Shown here piece by piece: positions 16,950 through 24,818 of a stretch of DNA of 64,000 nt. The DNA is from Paenibacillus sp. JNUCC32 (GTDB lineage Bacteria > Bacillota > Bacilli > Paenibacillales > Paenibacillaceae). Location of the stretch: contig NZ_CP062260.1 of assembly GCF_014863545.1 (NCBI RefSeq), forward strand, positions 6,556,001 to 6,620,000, read 5' to 3'. Under the pieces are notes generated by a model. The model made no database searches and was not told the origin of the DNA. It saw nothing but the letters and a program-made list of their open reading frames with translations. Both the position numbers and the translations under genes were made by a program. The first letter of the stretch is position 1. Each line of letters starts with the position of its first letter.

Positions 16950-17090
16950 CTAATTAATAGAAACGCCTCGGTTCTATGAAACTTGGAAAAAATGTAATCT
17001 TTGATCGTCGGCCTCCTGTGGCTGGTCAGCATGAAATGGCCCATGCAGGAGGTTATATTTGTTTAAAACCGTTTTATATCGTCCAGAAGC
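16950..17090. other. intergenic stretch with a CCTCCTG/CAGGAGG inverted repeat
   Basis: This part of the 445-bp gap before ykpA holds an inverted repeat, CCTCCTG at about 17013 and CAGGAGG at about 17046, with the bases between partly pairing. Nothing else convincing was seen. Confidence 0.3.
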
Positions 17091-17119
17091 TTCGATAACC
17101 GCCGTACTTATGCTATAAT
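17091..17119 (+). promoter_or_regulatory. ykpA promoter with extended -10
   Basis: A perfect TATAAT (17114-17119) is preceded by TGC (extended -10) and, 17 bp upstream, by a weak -35 TTCGAT (17091-17096). Transcription would start about 30 bp before the ykpA ATG. Confidence 0.65.
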
Positions 17120-17157
17120 GTGCTGAAACCAATAGTGATAAAGGATGGTAATGCTTA

Positions 17158-18783
17158 ATGATCAGTACAAGCGGCGTAACGCTCCGCTATGGCAAACGAG
17201 CACTATTTGAAGATGTCAATATAAAATTCACCCCGGGCAACTGCTACGGCCTCATCGGCGCTAACGGGGCGGGTAAGTCTACATTTCTAAAAATCCTCTC
17301 CGGCGAGATCGAACCGAACTCAGGCGAGGTTCATATGACTCCCAACGAACGGATGGCGGTTCTGAAGCAGAACCACTATGAATATGACCAGTATCCGGTT
17401 CTGGAGACGGTCATCATGGGTCATGCCAGACTGTATACCATCATGAAAGAGAAGGATGCGCTGTATGCAAAAGCCGACTTCTCCGAAGAAGACGGCATGC
17501 GTGCGGGTGAGCTGGAAGGCGAATTCGCCGAGCTGAACGGATGGGATGCCGAGCCGGATGCGGCTGCGCTCCTGATCGGCCTCGGAATTCCGCGTGAGCT
17601 GCACGACAAGAAAATGTCGGAGCTGAGCGGCAACGAGAAGGTCCGCGTTCTCTTGGCCCAAGCATTGTTCGGCCGGCCGCATAACCTGCTGCTCGATGAG
17701 CCTACCAACCACTTGGACCTCGAATCGATTCAGTGGCTCGAGAACTTCCTGATGGATTATGAAGGCACCGTTATCGTGGTATCCCATGACCGTCACTTCC
17801 TGAACAAGGTATGTACGCATATTGCGGATATCGATTTCGGCAAAATCCAGCTGTATGTCGGCAACTACGACTTCTGGTATGAATCCAGCCAGCTGGCCCT
17901 CGCGCTCCAGCGCGAATCCAACAAGAAGAAGGAAGAGAAGATCAAGGAGCTTCAAGCCTTCATTCAGCGCTTCTCCGCGAATGCTTCGAAATCGAAGCAA
18001 GCGACATCCCGGAAGAAGCAGCTCGATAAAATTACGCTGGACGATATCCGTCCATCCAACCGTAAATATCCGTTCCTCAACTTCAAGCCTGAACGCGAAG
18101 CCGGCAAACAATTGCTGACCGTGGACAGCTTGACGAAGAGCGTGGAAGGCGAGAAAGTGCTGGACAACGTGAGTTTTGTCGTGAATAAAGGTGACAAAAT
18201 TGCGTTTGTCGGGCCAAACGGCTTGTCGAAAACGACCTTGTTCCAGGTCATCACCGGCGAAACCGAAGCGGAAGCCGGCGAATACAGTTGGGGCGTAACC
18301 ACGACTCAAGCATATTTCCCGAAAGACAATTCGGCTTATTTCGACGGAGTCGACCTGAATCTCGTGGAATGGCTGCGCCAATATTCCAAGGATCAGGACG
18401 AAACGTTCCTGCGCGGATTCCTTGGCCGCATGCTGTTCTCGGGCGAGGAAGCGCTGAAGAAAGCGAGCGTATTGTCCGGAGGCGAGAAGGTTCGCTGCAT
18501 GCTGGCCAAAATGATGCTGAACGGCGCGAACGTGCTGATCTTCGATGAGCCGACGAACCACTTGGATCTGGAGTCCATCACGGCGCTCAACAACGGCTTG
18601 ATCGATTTCGACGGAACGATTCTGTTCACCTCGCATGACCATCAGTTCATTCAGACGATTGCCAACCGGATTATCGAGATTACGCCTAACGGCATCATCG
18701 ACCGCAGCATGAGTTATGACGAGTATCTGGAGAGTGAAGAGATCAAGGGGCTTCGCGAAAGCATGTACCCGGTTGAAGTTTAA
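17158..18783 (+). CDS. ykpA: ABC-F family ATPase YkpA/YbiT type
   Basis: A 541-residue soluble protein with two ABC domains and no membrane part. The first has GLIGANGAGKSTFLK (Walker A), ELSGNEKVRVLLAQAL (signature) and LLLDEPTNHLDLESI (Walker B). The second has AFVGPNGLSKTTLFQ, VLSGGEKVRCMLAKMM and LIFDEPTNHLDLESI. A basic linker (SANASKSKQATSRKKQLDKI) joins them. The match to Bacillus YkpA as remembered is nearly colinear over the whole length. ABC-F proteins act on ribosomes. The second Walker A has Leu-Ser instead of Gly-Ala before GKT-type residues, a substitution also present in Bacillus YkpA-like proteins. Confidence 0.92.
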   Translation: MISTSGVTLRYGKRALFEDVNIKFTPGNCYGLIGANGAGKSTFLKILSGEIEPNSGEVHMTPNERMAVLKQNHYEYDQYPVLETVIMGHARLYTIMKEKDALYAKADFSEEDGMRAGELEGEFAELNGWDAEPDAAALLIGLGIPRELHDKKMSELSGNEKVRVLLAQALFGRPHNLLLDEPTNHLDLESIQWLENFLMDYEGTVIVVSHDRHFLNKVCTHIADIDFGKIQLYVGNYDFWYESSQLALALQRESNKKKEEKIKELQAFIQRFSANASKSKQATSRKKQLDKITLDDIRPSNRKYPFLNFKPEREAGKQLLTVDSLTKSVEGEKVLDNVSFVVNKGDKIAFVGPNGLSKTTLFQVITGETEAEAGEYSWGVTTTQAYFPKDNSAYFDGVDLNLVEWLRQYSKDQDETFLRGFLGRMLFSGEEALKKASVLSGGEKVRCMLAKMMLNGANVLIFDEPTNHLDLESITALNNGLIDFDGTILFTSHDHQFIQTIANRIIEITPNGIIDRSMSYDEYLESEEIKGLRESMYPVEV

Positions 18784-18792
18784 AAATTAAGC

Positions 18793-18829
18793 GGCGGGGT
18801 GATGGCGATAAGCTGTCATCCCGCCTTTT
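18793..18829 (+). terminator. ykpA terminator
   Basis: A GC-rich stem of about 14 bp including G-U pairs (18793-18806 with 18812-18825) and a short loop is followed by four Ts, 10 bp after the ykpA stop. Confidence 0.75.
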
Positions 18830-18833
18830 CATT

Positions 18834-18877
18834 AAAAATGCTGCACCTCCCGGGTATGGGAGATGCAGCATTTTTTT
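18834..18877. terminator. bidirectional terminator
   Basis: AAAAATGCTGCA...TGCAGCATTTTT forms a long stem with an inner CCTCCC/GGGAGA helix and T-runs on both strands. It ends the minus-strand gene at 18901 and backs up the ykpA terminator. Confidence 0.85.
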
Positions 18878-18900
18878 GGCGTGCGGTACGGATCGGCTCT

Positions 18901-19089
18901 TTACGAACCGCCGGTACGACGACGCTGGTTGTTTGGCTTTTTGTTGTTTTGGCTTTTCATTTTTTGCGCTGAACCGGCTTGGAATTGCCCCGGCTTGTTC
19001 GCGGATGTATTTTGCTGTTTCTTTTGTTCCAGCTTTTGCTTGATCGCATCAGCCAAATTCACTTTGCGTGGCTCATTATTCTCGGGCAT
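18901..19089 (-). CDS. small hydrophilic basic protein, unknown
   Basis: Starting at ATG 19089 (GAGGAGG 9 nt upstream), this 62-residue protein has a helical N-terminal part (RKVNLADAIKQKLEQKKQQN) and a Gln/Asn/Lys/Arg-rich, low-complexity tail ending NNQRRRTGGS. It is probably mostly disordered and may bind nucleic acid, but no family was recognised. It has its own terminator and runs opposite to both neighbours. Confidence 0.65.
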   Translation of the reverse strand: MPENNEPRKVNLADAIKQKLEQKKQQNTSANKPGQFQAGSAQKMKSQNNKKPNNQRRRTGGS

Positions 19090-19314
19090 AGAAATCACCC
19101 TCCTCTTCGTGTTCGCTTGTCCTCATTTTATTCGTTTTTAAATCGTCCGGCAAGGGTAACAATGATTAATACCATTTTCTACGTCCATGGTTCTTTGACC
19201 GAAGCAATTATGTTTCTCTAGACCCACACGAAAGACCTTTGCTAGGATTAAATATGGATAATGATGGATATCGCTTGAAGTCTGCACGGAGCAAGCAAAG
19301 GAGAGACGCATATA

Positions 19315-20187
19315 GTGAATGCCTATGATAACATCAAACAAGGGGAGCGAGGGGCCTGGATCAGCATTGCGGCCTACCTCGTATTGTCATCGTTTAAAAT
19401 ATTCTGCGGATACTTGTTTGCATCCAGTGCTTTGCTCGCCGACGGTTTCAACAACCTGACGGATATCGTGGCATCGCTCGCCGTATTGATCGGGCTGCGG
19501 ATTTCCCAGAAGCCGCCGGATTCCGATCATGCGTACGGACACTTGAGGGCGGAGACGATCGCGGCGCTGGTGGCCTCCTTCATCATGGCGGTCGTGGGCA
19601 TCCAAGTGCTGGTTGAAGCCGTCCGTTCTTTTTTTGAAGGCTCCAAGGAAGTGCCGAATTTATGGTCTGCCGGCGTAGCCGGCATCTGTGCCGTTGCGAT
19701 GCTGGGCGTATATCGTTACAATCGGAACCTTGCGCGGCGCATCGATAACCAGGCGCTGATGGCAGCGGCCAAGGATAACTTGTCCGATGCGCTCGTCAGC
19801 GTTGGGGCCGCTGTCGGCATCATCGGCGCACAATTCGGCCTGCCCTGGCTGGATACCGTGGCGGCCGTAGCGGTTGGCGTCATTATTTGCAAAACGGCTT
19901 GGGAAATATTCAGGGATTGTACCTATAGCCTCACCGACGGCTTTGATGAAAACCGTTTGTCGGATTTGCGCAGCACGATTGCCCGTACGCCCGGTGTCGA
20001 GGGAATCAAGGATATGAAAGCCCGAATCCACGGCAATCATGTATTGGTGGATGTCGTCATCGAGGTAGACCCGGATATCAGCGTTTTGGAGGGGCATCAG
20101 ATCAGTGACCGAATCGAAGAGCAGATGGAGAAGATTCATAATATTATGAGCGTCCATATTCATGTGGAGCCTAAGGGATCCTCCTAA
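19315..20187 (+). CDS. cation diffusion facilitator, probable manganese exporter
   Basis: A 290-residue CDF transporter with six predicted helices and a cytoplasmic C-terminal domain. Helix 2 has LLADGFNNLTD (DxxxN) and helix 5 has AAKDNLSDALVS (DxxxD). The DxxxD in helix 5 replaces the HxxxD of zinc CDFs and is typical of the manganese-type branch, so MneP/MneS-like Mn(II) efflux is the best guess. HAYGHLRAETIAAL is a family signature. The C-terminal domain (GVEGIKDMKARIHGNHVLVDVVIEVD) ends VHIHVEP. GTG start with AAAGGAGAG upstream. Monocistronic. Confidence 0.88.
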   Translation: MNAYDNIKQGERGAWISIAAYLVLSSFKIFCGYLFASSALLADGFNNLTDIVASLAVLIGLRISQKPPDSDHAYGHLRAETIAALVASFIMAVVGIQVLVEAVRSFFEGSKEVPNLWSAGVAGICAVAMLGVYRYNRNLARRIDNQALMAAAKDNLSDALVSVGAAVGIIGAQFGLPWLDTVAAVAVGVIICKTAWEIFRDCTYSLTDGFDENRLSDLRSTIARTPGVEGIKDMKARIHGNHVLVDVVIEVDPDISVLEGHQISDRIEEQMEKIHNIMSVHIHVEPKGSS

Positions 20188-20211
20188 GGGATACCGAATG
20201 TGCAGGTATAA

Positions 20212-20246
20212 AAATGGCAGGCCAAGATTCTCTTGACCTGCCATTT
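20212..20246. terminator. terminator between convergent genes
   Basis: A 16-bp stem with one mismatch (20212-20227 with 20231-20246) and a 3-nt loop lies between the plus-strand CDF gene and the minus-strand SH3 protein gene. Confidence 0.7.
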
Positions 20247-20295
20247 AACATGCCGGGGTGCATGAAGGATCATGAAGCCCGATAGCCATACACGA

Positions 20296-20640
20296 TTACT
20301 CTACATAAATCCAAGCTTTACCGAGCCATGTATATACTTCAACCCATTCCCCGCCAAGCATGACATCGTAACGATTGCCGGTGGTGTCGAGCTTTTGCGG
20401 AGCCAGGGCACCAAGCTTTTCGCCGTTTGGAGCGTTGTAGAAGTAAGTTTTGCTTGTAAGCTCAATCATCGGCGTCGGTACGATCACGACTTCTTCAGGT
20501 TTGATGATCGGGTCTTCTACCGAGATCGGAGCCGGTCCTGAAGTGTTGGATACCGTACCGTTAATCGGATCCGCGCTTGCTACGGCGGTTAGGGACAGGG
20601 TGAGTGCTAGGGCTGCAGTAATGCTTAGCGTTTTTTTCAT
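20296..20640 (-). CDS. exported protein with bacterial SH3-like domain
   Basis: Start ATG 20640 has AAGGAGG 10 nt upstream. The 114-residue precursor begins with a clear signal peptide (MKKTLSITAALALTLSLTAVASA). A Pro-rich linker (GPAPISVEDPIIKPEEVV) follows, then a SH3-like C-terminal domain from about residue 62 (TYFYNAPNGEKLGALAPQ...WVEVYTWLGKAWIYVE). Such domains often bind peptidoglycan. Without an enzymatic domain, it may be a wall-associated accessory or a sensor. Confidence 0.75.
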   Translation of the reverse strand: MKKTLSITAALALTLSLTAVASADPINGTVSNTSGPAPISVEDPIIKPEEVVIVPTPMIELTSKTYFYNAPNGEKLGALAPQKLDTTGNRYDVMLGGEWVEVYTWLGKAWIYVE

Positions 20641-20828
20641 GGAATGATTCCTCCTTGGGACCGAAGTAGTATTTGACAATATCGTAATAACCACCATTTG
20701 GATGTTTTGAACCAAGAAAGTTGGGTACAATTCTCAAATCGTGACAAGTTTCCAGGATTCCTATATACTTTGGGGATGGGAAAAGCCCTGCTCCAGCAGG
20801 GAAATCCTTTGGGAGGAGGGATCTTTGG

Positions 20829-21407
20829 ATGGTACGCCGAAAGAAACGAACCGGGCGATTCCTATTGGGAATACTTGTCTTGTTGCTTGTGATCATCGGT
20901 GCGGCAGTCTGGTTTGTTTATCCTACGCAATCCTTGGATATGCGCTATCGATCCGTTGATTTCAAGGACAAATTGATGACCATGGTGTCGAACCGGGATA
21001 CCCGCATGAAACTAAGCACGGAGGAAGTCGGGGAACTCAGCAAGAAGAACATGGTAAAATATATGAGCACGCATGACCTTGGCGTCGATATAACCGGAGC
21101 CGATTTCGTAATGAACGGTACCACCATGACAGCCCGCATGAACGGAAAATGGGGCGTATTGCCGTTTGGAGCCGTCCTGCGCTTCCAGATGTCAGCCGAG
21201 GGAAGCTATCTTCACCTGGCGCATGAATCGACAACGATTCGTGGCGTTGAGATTCCGCTGAATGTGTTCCGGCTTGACCCCATTCAAATTTCGCTGAAGG
21301 ACTATTTGCCGGATTTGGTAACCGTGAAGAATGTTAAGTTTCTGTCCGATGGCCTGGAATTGAACTTTACGATGGATTGGATGTCGATTCCTTCGTTGTT
21401 TAAGTAA
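20829..21407 (+). CDS. YpmS-like (DUF2140) membrane-anchored protein
   Basis: The 192-residue protein has a basic N-terminus and one membrane anchor (about residues 10-30, FLLGILVLLLVIIGAAVWFV), then an extracytoplasmic domain of beta-rich character. MNGTTMTARMNGKWGVLPFGAVLRFQMS and IPLNVFRLDPIQIS resemble YpmS/DUF2140 proteins. GAGGAGG precedes the ATG. Divergent from the SH3 protein gene. Function unknown. Confidence 0.65.
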   Translation: MVRRKKRTGRFLLGILVLLLVIIGAAVWFVYPTQSLDMRYRSVDFKDKLMTMVSNRDTRMKLSTEEVGELSKKNMVKYMSTHDLGVDITGADFVMNGTTMTARMNGKWGVLPFGAVLRFQMSAEGSYLHLAHESTTIRGVEIPLNVFRLDPIQISLKDYLPDLVTVKNVKFLSDGLELNFTMDWMSIPSLFK

Positions 21408-21423
21408 AGCAAGAGAATCGGCT

Positions 21424-21460
21424 AAAGACTCAGACAAGGAAACGATGTCTGGGTCTTTTT
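21424..21460 (+). terminator. terminator
   Basis: AAAGACTCAGACA (21424-21436) pairs with 21446-21458 (one G-U pair), followed by Ts. Confidence 0.8.
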
Positions 21461-21526
21461 GCATTTTCTTTCATGATAAAGCATTATTTTCAGAAAGTAA
21501 TTATGAAAAAAATATATATGTAAACA

Positions 21527-21555
21527 TTGACACTGAAATGATCCCCTACTATAAT
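21527..21555 (+). promoter_or_regulatory. perfect consensus SigA promoter of the marR-MFS operon
   Basis: TTGACA (21527-21532), exactly 17 bp, then TATAAT (21550-21555). Both hexamers match consensus at every position. A promoter this strong ahead of a MarR gene implies tight repression. Confidence 0.9.
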
Positions 21556-21558
21556 CAG

Positions 21559-21591
21559 TAAATGTTTAGAAATAAATGTTTTAGTACTAAA
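21559..21591. promoter_or_regulatory. probable MarR operator region
   Basis: Just downstream of the -10 box are two direct repeats, TAAATGTTTAG (21559-21569) and TAAATGTTTTAG (21573-21584), and the perfect palindrome TTTAGTACTAAA (21580-21591). AT-rich palindromes at +1 to +40 are typical MarR targets, so autoregulation is likely. Confidence 0.55.
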
Positions 21592-21622
21592 GTATTTAGA
21601 GGCGAAGGAGAGGGTGTCTCTA

Positions 21623-21655
21623 TTGAAGGAGTGCTGGACCATTAAAGGAGTGTAA
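21623..21655 (+). CDS. possible 10-residue leader peptide
   Basis: TTG 21623, preceded by GAAGGAGAGGG, opens MKECWTIKGV and stops 8 bp before the marR ATG. The marR ribosome binding site (AAAGGAG) lies inside this ORF and sits 13 nt from the ATG, which is long, so translational coupling is conceivable. Weak support. Confidence 0.25.
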   Translation: MKECWTIKGV

Positions 21656-21663
21656 AAAAATAC

Positions 21664-22113
21664 ATGTCCATGCGGAATGAAATTCTGGAGTTGGAGATGC
21701 TATTTAAGAAGATGCTTCGGACTGTGCAGAATGAATGGCAGAAGGAGGGGTTCCCTAAGCTTGGGAGAACTCAGTACACCGCCTTGGAGAAGCTCCACGA
21801 ACAGGGTGCTTTGAGATTGTCTGACTTGGCGGATTCCATTCATGTGACGTGCGGTGCGGTCACGGGCATATCCGATAAATTGATCGAAGGCGGATTCGCG
21901 CGCCGCGTAAGGGATACAACCGACCGCAGGGTCATCCATCTGGAGATTACGCCGCTCGGGCGGGAGCTGATCGAGCAGTTGGCCAATAAACGCGCCGAAC
22001 TGAGCGATTTGTTATATGGTTTTCTAACAGATGAAGAGGTTAGGCAGTTGAGTTCCCTGTACCGCAAAATTTTGACGAATGTTGAGTATATCCAAGGTCA
22101 GCTGTCCACATAG
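21664..22113 (+). CDS. MarR family transcriptional regulator
   Basis: A 149-residue winged-helix dimer. The helix-turn-helix is at about residues 52-80 (LRLSDLADSIHVTCGAVTGISDKLIEGGF), followed by the wing with the family's DxRxx motif (RRVRDTTDRRVIHLEITPLGREL). It precedes a 14-TM efflux pump gene by 56 bp and very likely represses the two-gene operon from the palindrome at 21580-21591. A ligand-binding cysteine lies in the recognition region (VTCGAV), so thiol sensing is possible but unproven. Confidence 0.9.
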   Translation: MSMRNEILELEMLFKKMLRTVQNEWQKEGFPKLGRTQYTALEKLHEQGALRLSDLADSIHVTCGAVTGISDKLIEGGFARRVRDTTDRRVIHLEITPLGRELIEQLANKRAELSDLLYGFLTDEEVRQLSSLYRKILTNVEYIQGQLST

Positions 22114-22169
22114 AACAAACATGCTATTGATATGAACGAACTTACTTAGAAAGAGAGTGAAAGCTTCCG

Positions 22170-23675
22170 ATGAATACCCATACTGCTGCTCGCCCCGGCG
22201 AGCCTGTCAAGAAAGGCCCCATCATTGCCGCATTAATGATTGGCGCTTTTGTCGCCATTCTTAACCAGACTTTGATGAATGTTGCTCTGCCGAGCATCAT
22301 GGAAAATTTAAGCATCAAACCGACGGTAGCCCAGTGGCTGACCACAGGCTTTATGCTGGTGAACGGAGTGCTGATTCCCGTTACCGCCTACCTGATAGCG
22401 CGATTCTCGACCAGGCAGCTGTTCATCAGCGCCATGACGCTGTTTACGATCGGCACCTTGCTGTGTGCCATCAGCCCTAACTTCGCATTCCTTCTAACCG
22501 GACGCCTCGTTCAGGCAGCGGGTGCAGGAATTCTCATGCCGCTTATGACCGTCGTATTTCTGAACATTTTCCCTATCGAGAACCGCGGTAAAGCCATGGG
22601 GATGATGGGGATCGCCATGATTTTTGCTCCTGCGATCGGTCCTACGCTTTCCGGATATATCGTGGAGCATTACGATTGGCGGGTGCTGTTCTACATGATC
22701 CTGCCTTTCTCCGTTATCGCTACGTTAATCGGGGTCTTCTTCCTTAAAAACGTGACCGAGGTCAGCCGGCCCAAGCTGGACATGATCGCTGTCATTTTGT
22801 CGACGCTCGGCTTCGGCGGCTTGCTCTACGGCTTCAGTGACGCCGGGAACGACGGCTGGTCCAGCACGCCGGTCGTGACGACCCTTGCGGTCGGCACGGT
22901 TGCCCTCATCCTGTTTGTATGGCGGGAAATGAAGGCCGACAATCCGATGCTGGAATTCCGTATATTTAAGTACAACATGTTTACGTTAACGACCTTGATC
23001 AATGTCATCGTCACGATGGCGATGTATGCCGGGATGATCCTGCTGCCGATTTATCTGCAGCAGATTCGCGGGTTTACGCCGGTGGAATCCGGTCTGCTCA
23101 TGCTTCCCGGCGCGATTCTGATGGGGATTATGTCACCCATCACGGGCGCGATATTCGATAAGGTTGGCGCAAGATGGCTGGCTGTTATCGGTCTGGCGAT
23201 AACGGTCATTACGACGTGGGAGTTCAGTAATCTGACCGAAACGATGTCTTACGGCCAGATTATGATTATCTATACGGCCCGCATGTTCGGTATGTCGATG
23301 CTCATGATGCCGATTCAGACCGCGGGATTGAATCAGCTGCCGCGGAGCTTGAACGCCCATGGTACGGCCATGTCGAATACACTCCGCATGGTTTCCGGCT
23401 CGATCGGAACCGCGATCCTCGTTACCGTCATGTCCACCCAGGCGGAGAGCCGAGGAGAAGCCTTGATGCAGTCGGGACTGTTCGATCCGAAGAATCAGGC
23501 CGACCTGCTTAAGCTGGGCAACGAAGCAACGATTTATGGCATTAACTATGCCTTTGTTATTGCCACCTGGATCAGCGTGGTTTCCTTGATTTTGGCTTTC
23601 TTCATCAAGAAGACGAAGCCGGCGGAAGAGCCGAAGGCAGCCGGAAGCCGGGAGGCTGCAGCAACGAACGCTTAA
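22170..23675 (+). CDS. DHA2 (14-TM) MFS multidrug efflux transporter
   Basis: A 501-residue proton antiporter of the EmrB/QacA branch, LmrB-like. Key blocks are FVAILNQTLMNVALPSIMENL (TM1), the WLTTGFMLVNGVLIPVTAYL segment, GRLVQAAGAGILMPLMTVVFL, and the motif-C-like AIGPTLSGYIVEHYDWRVLF. The usual Asp of TM1 is replaced by Asn in LNQT, as in several LmrB-type proteins. Co-transcribed with marR, pointing to export of an antimicrobial or an aromatic compound. Ends at a strong terminator. Confidence 0.92.
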   Translation: MNTHTAARPGEPVKKGPIIAALMIGAFVAILNQTLMNVALPSIMENLSIKPTVAQWLTTGFMLVNGVLIPVTAYLIARFSTRQLFISAMTLFTIGTLLCAISPNFAFLLTGRLVQAAGAGILMPLMTVVFLNIFPIENRGKAMGMMGIAMIFAPAIGPTLSGYIVEHYDWRVLFYMILPFSVIATLIGVFFLKNVTEVSRPKLDMIAVILSTLGFGGLLYGFSDAGNDGWSSTPVVTTLAVGTVALILFVWREMKADNPMLEFRIFKYNMFTLTTLINVIVTMAMYAGMILLPIYLQQIRGFTPVESGLLMLPGAILMGIMSPITGAIFDKVGARWLAVIGLAITVITTWEFSNLTETMSYGQIMIIYTARMFGMSMLMMPIQTAGLNQLPRSLNAHGTAMSNTLRMVSGSIGTAILVTVMSTQAESRGEALMQSGLFDPKNQADLLKLGNEATIYGINYAFVIATWISVVSLILAFFIKKTKPAEEPKAAGSREAAATNA

Positions 23676-23700
23676 GCCGCCTCAAATTCAAGCACGCCAT

Positions 23701-23745
23701 AAAAAGGGTGTCCCATCCGTTTAACAACGGAGGGACACCCTTTTT
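23701..23745 (+). terminator. terminator of the marR-MFS operon
   Basis: AAAAAGGGTGTCCC pairs with GGGACACCCTTTTT with an inner CCGTT/AACGG helix. T-runs occur on both strands. Confidence 0.9.
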
Positions 23746-23797
23746 CATGTTCCTATGTGTATATTCAATGCACGGGCTTTAACAACATGTGACGCCG

Positions 23798-23965
23798 TCA
23801 CATACTTCGTCTGCGTCCGGTAAAGAGAGAGATCACAAACAGGACAACGAAGACGAAGAACAGAACCTTCGCGATACTGGCTGCAGCCTCAACGATGCCG
23901 AAGAAGCCGAAGATCCCTGCAATCAGTGCAACCACCAGAAAAATTACGGACCATTTTAACATCAT
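23798..23965 (-). CDS. DUF1328 (YtjA-like) small membrane protein
   Basis: A 55-residue protein starting at tandem ATG codons (23965, 23962) behind AGGGTG. Two hydrophobic helices ([20 protein letters not shown] and [18 protein letters not shown]) flank the conserved EAAASIAK turn, ending GRRRSM. This is the DUF1328/YtjA architecture found among stress-induced membrane proteins. A SigB-like promoter lies about 140 bp upstream, and the leader between them contains a foldable three-way-junction sequence. Confidence 0.8.
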   Translation of the reverse strand: MMLKWSVIFLVVALIAGIFGFFGIVEAAASIAKVLFFVFVVLFVISLFTGRRRSM

Positions 23966-23992
23966 ATTCACCCTGCTTTCTTCATCGATTTT

Positions 23993-24048
23993 ATTGGATA
24001 GATCGCATGTCATCGCATGCTGCTCCAAGTAAGGAGCTCTTATCCAAT
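23993..24048 (-). promoter_or_regulatory. three-way-junction RNA element in the DUF1328 leader
   Basis: Three nested perfect helices lie in 56 nt: outer ATTGGATA/TATCCAAT (23993-24000 with 24041-24048), inner GCATG/CATGC (24005-24009 with 24016-24020, 6-nt loop) and GCTCC/GGAGC (24022-24026 with 24033-24037, 6-nt loop). The element lies between a SigB-like promoter and the DUF1328 start, 27 nt before the ATG. It could be a cis-regulatory RNA or a small palindromic repeat unit. It matches no riboswitch class I recognise. Confidence 0.45.
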
Positions 24049-24101
24049 TTGAAGATCGGTAGGGGCCATCGGCGTTGCCGCAGCGCCCTTCGTAGTGTTC
24101 T

Positions 24102-24127
24102 TTAACCGGGGCGGCAGGGGATGAAAC
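24102..24127 (-). promoter_or_regulatory. SigB-type promoter of the DUF1328 gene
   Basis: On the minus strand GTTTCA (24127-24122), 14 bp, GGTTAA (24107-24102). Hexamers and spacing match the pattern found before four other stress genes here and resemble the SigB consensus GTTTAA-N12-15-GGGTAT. Confidence 0.6.
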
Positions 24128-24166
24128 AAGCTGGAGAACAGTGGCATGGATGGCAAGGAACCCTTT

Positions 24167-24192
24167 GTTTCGTGAGGTTGGGGATAGGGTAA
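24167..24192 (+). promoter_or_regulatory. SigB-type promoter of ytxG
   Basis: GTTTCG (24167-24172), 14 bp, GGGTAA (24187-24192), about 48 bp before the ytxG start. It is back to back with the DUF1328 promoter 40 bp away. Confidence 0.65.
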
Positions 24193-24240
24193 CTATTGCG
24201 TATCCGAAACCAAACATAACTTGAAAGCGAGGGACAACGT

Positions 24241-24762
24241 ATGCTAACTCAAATCAGTGTTGCCATTATTGCCGTGGCATTTGCGGTTCTCGTATTCTTC
24301 TTGATCAAGACATTGAAGGCGGCCACGCAATCGCTCGAAAAGGTAACACAAACGCTTCAGGAAGTACAAAAGACGGTCGACGAATTGAGTTATGAAGTGA
24401 AGCAGACCATTCGAAATACGAACGATATTACGGTGGATGTTCAGCATAAGATGAAACAAATTGATCCGGTTATGGATACCGTCAAAAACCTGGGAGAAGC
24501 TTTAAGCGAAGTCACTTATGCGGTGAAGCAAATATCCGCCGGCATGGTTAGCCGCTTTAAGCAATCCCGGATAGAGCAGAAGAAAGAGCAGCCCGCCCGC
24601 ATGGAAGTGCCTTTGACGGCACAAGATCGCACGTTCCAGTCGTATGACGCCGTCTATCAGAAGACGGAAGCGGAAGAAAAGTCCCGCAGCCGGAACTGGC
24701 TGTCCTACGTGGACACGGCAGTTGGCCTGTGGAACAGTTTCCGTCGTCAAAAAGCCAGATAA
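24241..24762 (+). CDS. ytxG: YtxG-like DUF948 general stress protein
   Basis: A 173-residue protein with one N-terminal membrane helix ([18 protein letters not shown]) and a long cytoplasmic coiled coil (about residues 25-100: [28 protein letters not shown]), then a basic tail. This is the DUF948 arrangement of Bacillus YtxG, which is under SigB there. Here a GTTTCG-N14-GGGTAA promoter lies upstream. Unlike Bacillus, ytxH is not adjacent but 13 kb away in the same stress region. Confidence 0.8.
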   Translation: MLTQISVAIIAVAFAVLVFFLIKTLKAATQSLEKVTQTLQEVQKTVDELSYEVKQTIRNTNDITVDVQHKMKQIDPVMDTVKNLGEALSEVTYAVKQISAGMVSRFKQSRIEQKKEQPARMEVPLTAQDRTFQSYDAVYQKTEAEEKSRSRNWLSYVDTAVGLWNSFRRQKAR

Positions 24763-24818
24763 CAGGTTTAAGCCAAGCCAGGGTATAACACGGCAAGATG
24801 ATGAAAGGAGGAGGTCGC

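Noticed and set aside
17059..17118. 19-codon TTG ORF with AGGAGG upstream, possible ABC-F leader peptide
   Set aside because: The TATAAT promoter of ykpA lies at the end of this ORF, so it would not be in the ykpA transcript.
17320..18642. 440-codon minus-strand ORF opposite ykpA
   Set aside because: Antisense shadow; ABC-F coding frame is clearly the real one.
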